This document shows, piece after piece, positions 59,405-64,000 of a stretch of 64,000 bases of DNA. The notes under the pieces were generated by a model. The model was not told the origin of the DNA and did not search any database. It worked only from the letters and a program-made list of their open reading frames with translations. This stretch comes from Sporothrix humicola (Eukaryota; Ascomycota; Sordariomycetes; Ophiostomatales; Ophiostomataceae). The stretch spans positions 372,001 through 436,000 of the forward strand of contig WNYE01000020.1 in the NCBI GenBank assembly GCA_021396245.1, in the 5' to 3' direction. The translations under genes and the position numbers were made by a program. Within the stretch, counting starts at the first letter, position 1, and the number at the start of each line of letters is the position of its first letter.

Positions 59405-60451
59405 ATGCATCAACGGCCCCCGGCGGACCCAAACAACAAGGACGACCTCCTCGTACCGGCCGAAGGTTCTTTTGTAACGACAATGGATCGAACCGATGCA
59501 TCACCAGCCGATTTCGACGCGTTTGTTGCGCCCGACCTAGTGGACGCCGGTGCTGTCTACCATGGTGGTGGTGAGGCTACTGAGGGCGTCAGGGGTGAAG
59601 GTGACGGCCACATTGGCACCACCTCTCACGGCCGCAGTGCAGTCGACCTGTTTGACGATGTCTTTGGATCGTCTCCTGAATCTCATGGTCACGGCCAAGA
59701 TCGAGTCGCAGCGACTGCTTCTTCGCCGACAATTCCTACCTCTACGAGTGCCACGGCCCGCCACCACGACACCCACAGCCATCCGTCGGACATGAACCGT
59801 CTCCAGCAAGACCACAGCACGGCCGGCTATCGCGAGGGCCTCAGCGCTGGAAAGAATGCGACTCTGCAGGCTGGCTTCGACGAGGGTTACTCTCTGGGTG
59901 CAGCACTTGGAGGCGTTGTGGGCGAGCTTCTGGGGCTTCTGGAAGCTCTTGTTGTGTCCGGTGGAGAAGAAGAGACCCAAACGACGACAACGAGCGCCAG
60001 TGCAGACGACGCCGATCCGCTGCCCGTTCTTCTCGGTCGCGCTCGCCATGATCTAACGGCGCCGTCCATCTTTTCGCCCGGCTACTTTGCCCCAGACGGC
60101 ACATGGATCTACGACGTGGAGGGAAGTGGCTCCAAGGAGGACAATGAAGGCAAAGATGCCATTTCAGCAGCTTCAGCAATTGAAGTGGCCGATGCTGCAG
60201 CCCATGCGACTATTTTCGACGTCGCCAATGCGCATCCTCTGATCAAGACCTGGCGTGGCATTGTGGACCGTCAGCTGGAGCGACGCCGCATTCGCTGGGG
60301 CAAGGCTGGTGACGACACTGCCCTGGCAAAGGCTCTGGGTCTCAAGGACGAGGACGATGATGGCCATGCCGACAACGAGAAGATGGCCGACGCAGCTCCC
60401 ACAGGCACAGCTCGCGCTCCTGGAAACAGTGCCTCTGCCCTGGATTGGTGA
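59405..60451 (+). CDS. yae1: Yae1-like adaptor for Fe-S maturation of ABCE1/Rli1
   Basis: A single exon of 348 aa. With Lto1, Yae1 recruits the ribosome-recycling factor Rli1 (ABCE1) to the cytosolic iron-sulfur targeting complex. Residues 141-173 carry the deca-GX3 signature (GYREGLSAGKNATLQAGFDE, GYSLGAALGGVVG) with Gly every fourth residue. It is preceded by DLFDDVFGSS (81-90), typical of the Yae1 N-terminal domain. The protein is much longer than yeast Yae1 (about 140 aa) because of an acidic N-terminus, a His/Ser linker and an acidic C-terminal part, a common pattern in filamentous fungi. The C-terminus is ALDW. The tripeptide LDW fits the [LIM]-[DES]-[WF] signal read by the CIA targeting complex, which in yeast is supplied by Lto1; see findings. 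The start is the first ATG in frame. Confidence 0.88.
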   Translation: MHQRPPADPNNKDDLLVPAEGSFVTTMDRTDASPADFDAFVAPDLVDAGAVYHGGGEATEGVRGEGDGHIGTTSHGRSAVDLFDDVFGSSPESHGHGQDRVAATASSPTIPTSTSATARHHDTHSHPSDMNRLQQDHSTAGYREGLSAGKNATLQAGFDEGYSLGAALGGVVGELLGLLEALVVSGGEEETQTTTTSASADDADPLPVLLGRARHDLTAPSIFSPGYFAPDGTWIYDVEGSGSKEDNEGKDAISAASAIEVADAAAHATIFDVANAHPLIKTWRGIVDRQLERRRIRWGKAGDDTALAKALGLKDEDDDGHADNEKMADAAPTGTARAPGNSASALDW

Positions 60452-62651
60452 AAGGCGTTCTTGGGGACAACAGCAACAACAACCATCATGACCGGTTCCC
60501 TGGGCACAATTCCAAGGCATTAATCAGCCATGCCGGCTCTCGGCTGAGGCAGGTGTTCTTCTTTATGCTCTGCCCACCGCGACGAGGCCGACAACGAGAA
60601 GATGTACGAAGCACATGTCACACATCTCGTCTGTCACATTTCGTCCGTCACGTCCGTCGCTTCCGCCTATTTCGGTCAATTGGCGGGCTACGTCTTCTCA
60701 ATCTGTCAAGTCACTCCATTGACAAGATAGAAAGGACGGACAGCCACACCCGGCTACAACTAGAAGCCAGGAGGCGATGGCAAAAGCGAAATGAGAGTTC
60801 GAGCGGACTCGGGATTCTCGGCTGACCCCTTCGCCGCAGGATTCTTTCCTATGTCCGGCGGCATGTGTATCAAGCACAATGCTACTGATCACTCTGACCA
60901 ATTTCGACCACTCTGATCACACTGGTCACTCTGATCACTCAAGGGGTCTTCGCGAATGGCCATATCATCTTACATACGCACACTACAGGACAAGAGGACC
61001 GTCCATTTGCGAATGGCTCGTCCGTATGTGTGACCTTGGAGGTCAAGGTGCCCACACTCAGCACGGCGGCTTAGTGTGCCTGTTTCGGCCGATCTAGGGC
61101 GCTTTTGGGAGCTTTTTTGTGGCGCTTTGGGGCGTCTAGGGGCGTCTAAGGGGCCGCTTCGCTGAGGGGTCTGTGTTCTAGGCCTTTTTTTATTTTTCTG
61201 GCGAGCTGGCTTCGTAACTCGCTTTAGCCAAAGTGGGGGCATCCTCCAAAATATTTAAAGCTTGTGCCTGTGAAAGTGCACTACAACTTCAGGCTACTGT
61301 ATACGCCGTATAAAAGTGTGCATTGGATTGTTTTGGGAAAGAACAACAATCGCATCACAGGAAGGAGGCTGGGGTGGAAGGAAGAGAAGATAAATTGCAG
61401 GGAAGGAGCGATGATAGGGTACGATAGTGGAACAAACGACGTATGCATTCCCAAATCTGAAAGCAAGAAATGGCAGTGACGGGCCCAGAAACCAAGCAAT
61501 TTTTATTGCTGTCTGTGCAGCGTAATACGTCGTATCTCACAGAGTGCTCCGTACTGTATCTCACAATATATAAATAAGTACGGGGTACGAGAGTACGCTG
61601 GCTTATTTGTATTACCCTGACGTGCCTGATGTTGGCAGAGCAAATGATATTCCTTTATTCGATCATTTTCAGCCGTTTTATTTGACGACGTCGTTGTATC
61701 GTGCCTTCTCCAAATTGCTTGGTTGCGCCCAAACTTTGCACCTAAAATTTGACGTCATAGTGAACCGCGCCTGGCTGGGCAGGAGCGAACAGCAAAAAAG
61801 CCAACCAGGCTCGACAAAGTTTCATCACGGAATTGTCAGGCAATTGGACAGGAAGGTGCACACGACTCGCACGCGACATATAAAACGAAGGAAGCCGCGT
61901 TGTTCCTGCATCTTTCTCTCTGATATTGCTGTTTGCACGAAAGAGGAAGCATCGACCGGGCGCCCCTAGCCCATATCAATCAAAACACAACGGTGCGCAA
62001 CTTCCCCAATCGCAATCACGACCACACTCAGACACCACCATCGCGCCTTCCACCGCCCTAGTGCTTAGTGGTTTCTAGCGGTTCTTTGGCGAGAGAAGCT
62101 TACCTGCCCAGCTGCTGTAAGCCGTCAATGTCCATCTGCCACTGCCCTTTCTGATGTCTTCTGATTTCCCCCTTTTGCATCAGCTGTTTGCCCTTTTTCC
62201 GCTTTGGAAATGTCATCAGCACGGCCTCGGCTTTTCCATCTTTTCCACTAACAGAACCAAGCCCACCCATGCATCCCGATATTAGTCGATCTTATTTCGC
62301 GCCAAAGCCCGTTATCAGTTGGAGCGACACAGCACAGAGACCAGCGTGGCGAGCAGTCCCTTCCGTCGTGACCGAGACGTCTGAAAAAGCTTAAGAAGAT
62401 AAAGAAGAAACAAACGACAAAATAGAAAGACAGCACTCGACAAGTCGAAAACAAAGACACATTTTTATTCCAGTCAATTCCTCTCCCATCACCACCTCAA
62501 CCGTCAGGTCAAAGTACTTTCATCCCGTCCCAACAGGCGCTACAAACCCACTTGCAGGGCACCAAGACAGCCGATCAGGGCGATCATCGCATTCCTCGTG
62601 CTTGTACCTTTGTACTCTTTTTGTCTCGGTTTTTTTTTCTACCTTTTCACA
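60452..62651. other. 2.2-kb stretch with short tandem repeats, no recognised gene
   Basis: This follows yae1 and leads to the last gene. It holds imperfect repeats of CACTCTGATCAC (about 60884-60943), two adjacent GGGGCGTCTA-type units near 61129-61150, and a cluster of TACGTCGTA / CTCCGTAC / GTACGGGGTAC strings at about 61521-61590. The final about 150 bp are a CT-rich leader. No gene, tRNA or transposon is recognised. Confidence 0.5.
60884..60943. repeat. Imperfect tandem repeat of CACTCTGATCAC-like units
   Basis: Four degenerate copies of a roughly 12-17 bp unit (GATCACTCTGACC, GACCACTCTGATCAC, GGTCACTCTGATCAC and a partial copy) lie in direct order. Each contains or nearly contains the TGATCA palindrome. 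Confidence 0.65.
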
Positions 62652-64000
62652 ATGGCCGATCCTAACGAGAACGGCGGCATCACGCGGGGGCAAGCCTTTG
62701 ACGCATCTCTGCGAAAAGGTCACAACCCAAACGTCTCGCCACACAATTCAAGACCCTCAACGGCACCTTCAGCAGGAACAGCAGGAGCATTAGGATTAGC
62801 AGGAGCTTCAACCGCTGGAGCTGCAGCAACACACTCATACTCAACATCACAGCCGTCTCTCTCGCCCACAGACCTGCCCAGCCATTCCGACTACCCCCAT
62901 TCACACAACCGCCAACGCCCACTAGGCCAGCTTCTCCAGCACCGTCTCAGCCACGAGCGCATCTTCAATAGGATGCACGAAGACGACACTCTCCACTACG
63001 ACCCTTACAGCGGCGGCGGCCGCTCGGCCAGTGTCGTGCGCGACGACGAAGGCTACATTGCTTATCCGTCCCTCGTTCCGCCCGCCATCGAGTCCCCACG
63101 CGGCTCCGTCCACGAAGAACTTCGCGAAGACTATGTCCAGAATACCAGTGGCAGGACATCAGGCACGTTTGACGGCCGGCCCAAAGCTGTGTCCGAGCCG
63201 CCAAAGCCCGAGAACATGCCATCAGGAAGTGGTGCTACAACCGGAACTGCAGCCGGTCCGAGCGGTGTTGATATCGTCGTCACAACGCCTAGCAACGGCT
63301 CAGAAGCACCCACAGCAAGCACCGCCGTTGCATCATCCGCGGTCACACCGGGCGCCAAAAAGGTCAAGACCAATGGCGCCTCCAACGAGCCAGCTCCAAT
63401 GCGGCAGCGCTCAAACACTCTTCCCACACCCCCATCCACACGCCGCCACTCCAATGTGTCACTGATCCGGGAACTGCGCAGGACATCGATGCTCCAGTGG
63501 GACTTGATGGACCATGGATTACATGAGGCTCCCGACGCTGATGTTGATGCTGATGCCGATGATGATATTGGCACTGGTGGAGTTGTAGGTGCCGCCGGAC
63601 AGAATGGTTACCAAGCAGGCCCTGCTGTTGAAGCTGCCACGGGCGCTGCTGCTCGACCTCAGCCGTCCCACCAATCCACATCAACTGCGTCCGGTGCAGC
63701 ATCAAAGCCGAAGAAGTCTTTCTGGAGAAGATCCGGCAAGGACAAGTCTGGCGGCGGCGGCAGTCATCACCACACCTCTCTCAGCTTCCTCAACTCACAG
63801 TCCGCCAAGCGCGATGGTCGTCTGCCCATCTCCGTCAAGGACACGAGCCACACCGGAATGCTCGCCAAGGCTGTCGGTGCTGCGGTTCGCCGCATCACAC
63901 CAGGCGAAAGCACGGACGATGATGTGCGCAAGAGCGAGGAAGATGCAGATGCTGAGGCCGATGAGGCCGACGACGATGCTTATGCCGCTGCCCAGACCAA
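62652..64000 (+). CDS. Unrecognised Ser/Gly/Ala-rich protein, 3' end outside window
   Basis: The frame is open without a stop from ATG 62652 to the end of the window, giving at least 449 codons. The ATG follows a CT-rich leader and has a CACA context. The protein is mostly disordered: Ser/Thr/Ala/Gly-rich N-terminus, MRQRSNTLPTPPSTRRHSNVS with likely phosphosites, a short more conserved-looking helix SLIRELRRTSMLQWDLMDHG, a DADVDADADDD acidic run, a basic KPKKSFWRRSGKDK segment, and a conserved-looking stretch SLSFLNSQSAKRDGRLPISV followed by LAKAVGAAVRRITPGES. The last part is acidic. There is no signal peptide or membrane helix in the visible part. I do not recognise the family; a regulatory or scaffold protein is the most that can be inferred. 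Confidence 0.75.
   Translation, partial: MADPNENGGITRGQAFDASLRKGHNPNVSPHNSRPSTAPSAGTAGALGLAGASTAGAAATHSYSTSQPSLSPTDLPSHSDYPHSHNRQRPLGQLLQHRLSHERIFNRMHEDDTLHYDPYSGGGRSASVVRDDEGYIAYPSLVPPAIESPRGSVHEELREDYVQNTSGRTSGTFDGRPKAVSEPPKPENMPSGSGATTGTAAGPSGVDIVVTTPSNGSEAPTASTAVASSAVTPGAKKVKTNGASNEPAPMRQRSNTLPTPPSTRRHSNVSLIRELRRTSMLQWDLMDHGLHEAPDADVDADADDDIGTGGVVGAAGQNGYQAGPAVEAATGAAARPQPSHQSTSTASGAASKPKKSFWRRSGKDKSGGGGSHHHTSLSFLNSQSAKRDGRLPISVKDTSHTGMLAKAVGAAVRRITPGESTDDDVRKSEEDADAEADEADDDAYAAAQT

Noticed and set aside
1..64000. CRISPR arrays, prophage, insertion sequences, 5S rRNA or spliceosomal RNA genes
   Set aside because: No regularly spaced repeats, transposase motifs or recognisable RNA consensus sequences were seen; this is eukaryotic nuclear DNA. 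Weakly conserved non-coding RNAs cannot be excluded by eye.

Overview
The window is nuclear DNA from a filamentous ascomycete (Pezizomycotina). I infer Sordariomycetes, but the order and species are not resolved. The evidence is short spliceosomal introns (about 50-75 nt, GTAAGT/GTATGT-type donors, CTAAC/CTGAC branch sites, TAG/CAG acceptors), a single-copy housekeeping gene set with filamentous-fungal protein forms, a Zn2Cys6 regulator with a Q/H-rich N-terminus, and kilobase-long CT-rich intergenic leaders. I saw no operons, CRISPR, IS elements, rRNA, tRNA or intact transposons.

Layout. Positions 1-6.8 kb hold U1-70K (snp1, +), the ribosome assembly factor Mrt4 (-) and cullin-4 (-). Positions 7.5-16.7 kb hold one large gene on the minus strand, the ATM-family kinase Tel1, which I rebuilt from seven exons. 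It shares a head-to-head promoter with the inner-ring nucleoporin Nup192 (+, 17.7-22.8 kb). Then come a RING protein resembling the SUMO-targeted ubiquitin ligase Slx8 (-, 23.5-25.3 kb), triosephosphate isomerase (-, 26.3-27.4 kb, four exons) and mitochondrial DNA polymerase gamma Mip1 (+, 28.5-32.1 kb).

From 32 kb the window becomes gene-sparse. About 4.0 kb without a recognisable gene precedes a secreted or membrane carboxylesterase with an extra lectin-like N-terminal segment (36.1-38.6 kb). About 4.9 kb without a gene precedes a Zn2Cys6 transcription factor (43.5-46.1 kb). A haloalkane-dehalogenase-like hydrolase (-, 47.8-48.7 kb), mitochondrial ribosomal protein uS8m (-, 50.2-50.7 kb), a conserved fungal protein with a Pro/Gln-rich tail (52.3-53.9 kb), a single-pass membrane protein with two PPxY motifs (57.0-58.6 kb), a Yae1-type Fe-S adaptor (59.4-60.5 kb) and the 5' part of an unrecognised Ser/Gly-rich protein (62.7 kb to the window end) follow.

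The first half is rich in genome-maintenance and information-processing genes: Tel1, Cul4, the Slx8-like protein, Mip1, U1-70K, Mrt4 and Nup192. Each has its own promoter, so this is chromosomal neighbourhood rather than co-regulation. The points most worth a second look are a tandem-donor intron in U1-70K whose stronger-looking donor gives a premature stop, a Yae1 protein ending in the Fe-S targeting tripeptide LDW, four genes with tiny last exons carrying the essential C-terminus, and the two PPxY motifs on a single-pass membrane protein. All gene models come from reading splice sites and protein families by eye; no searches were run.
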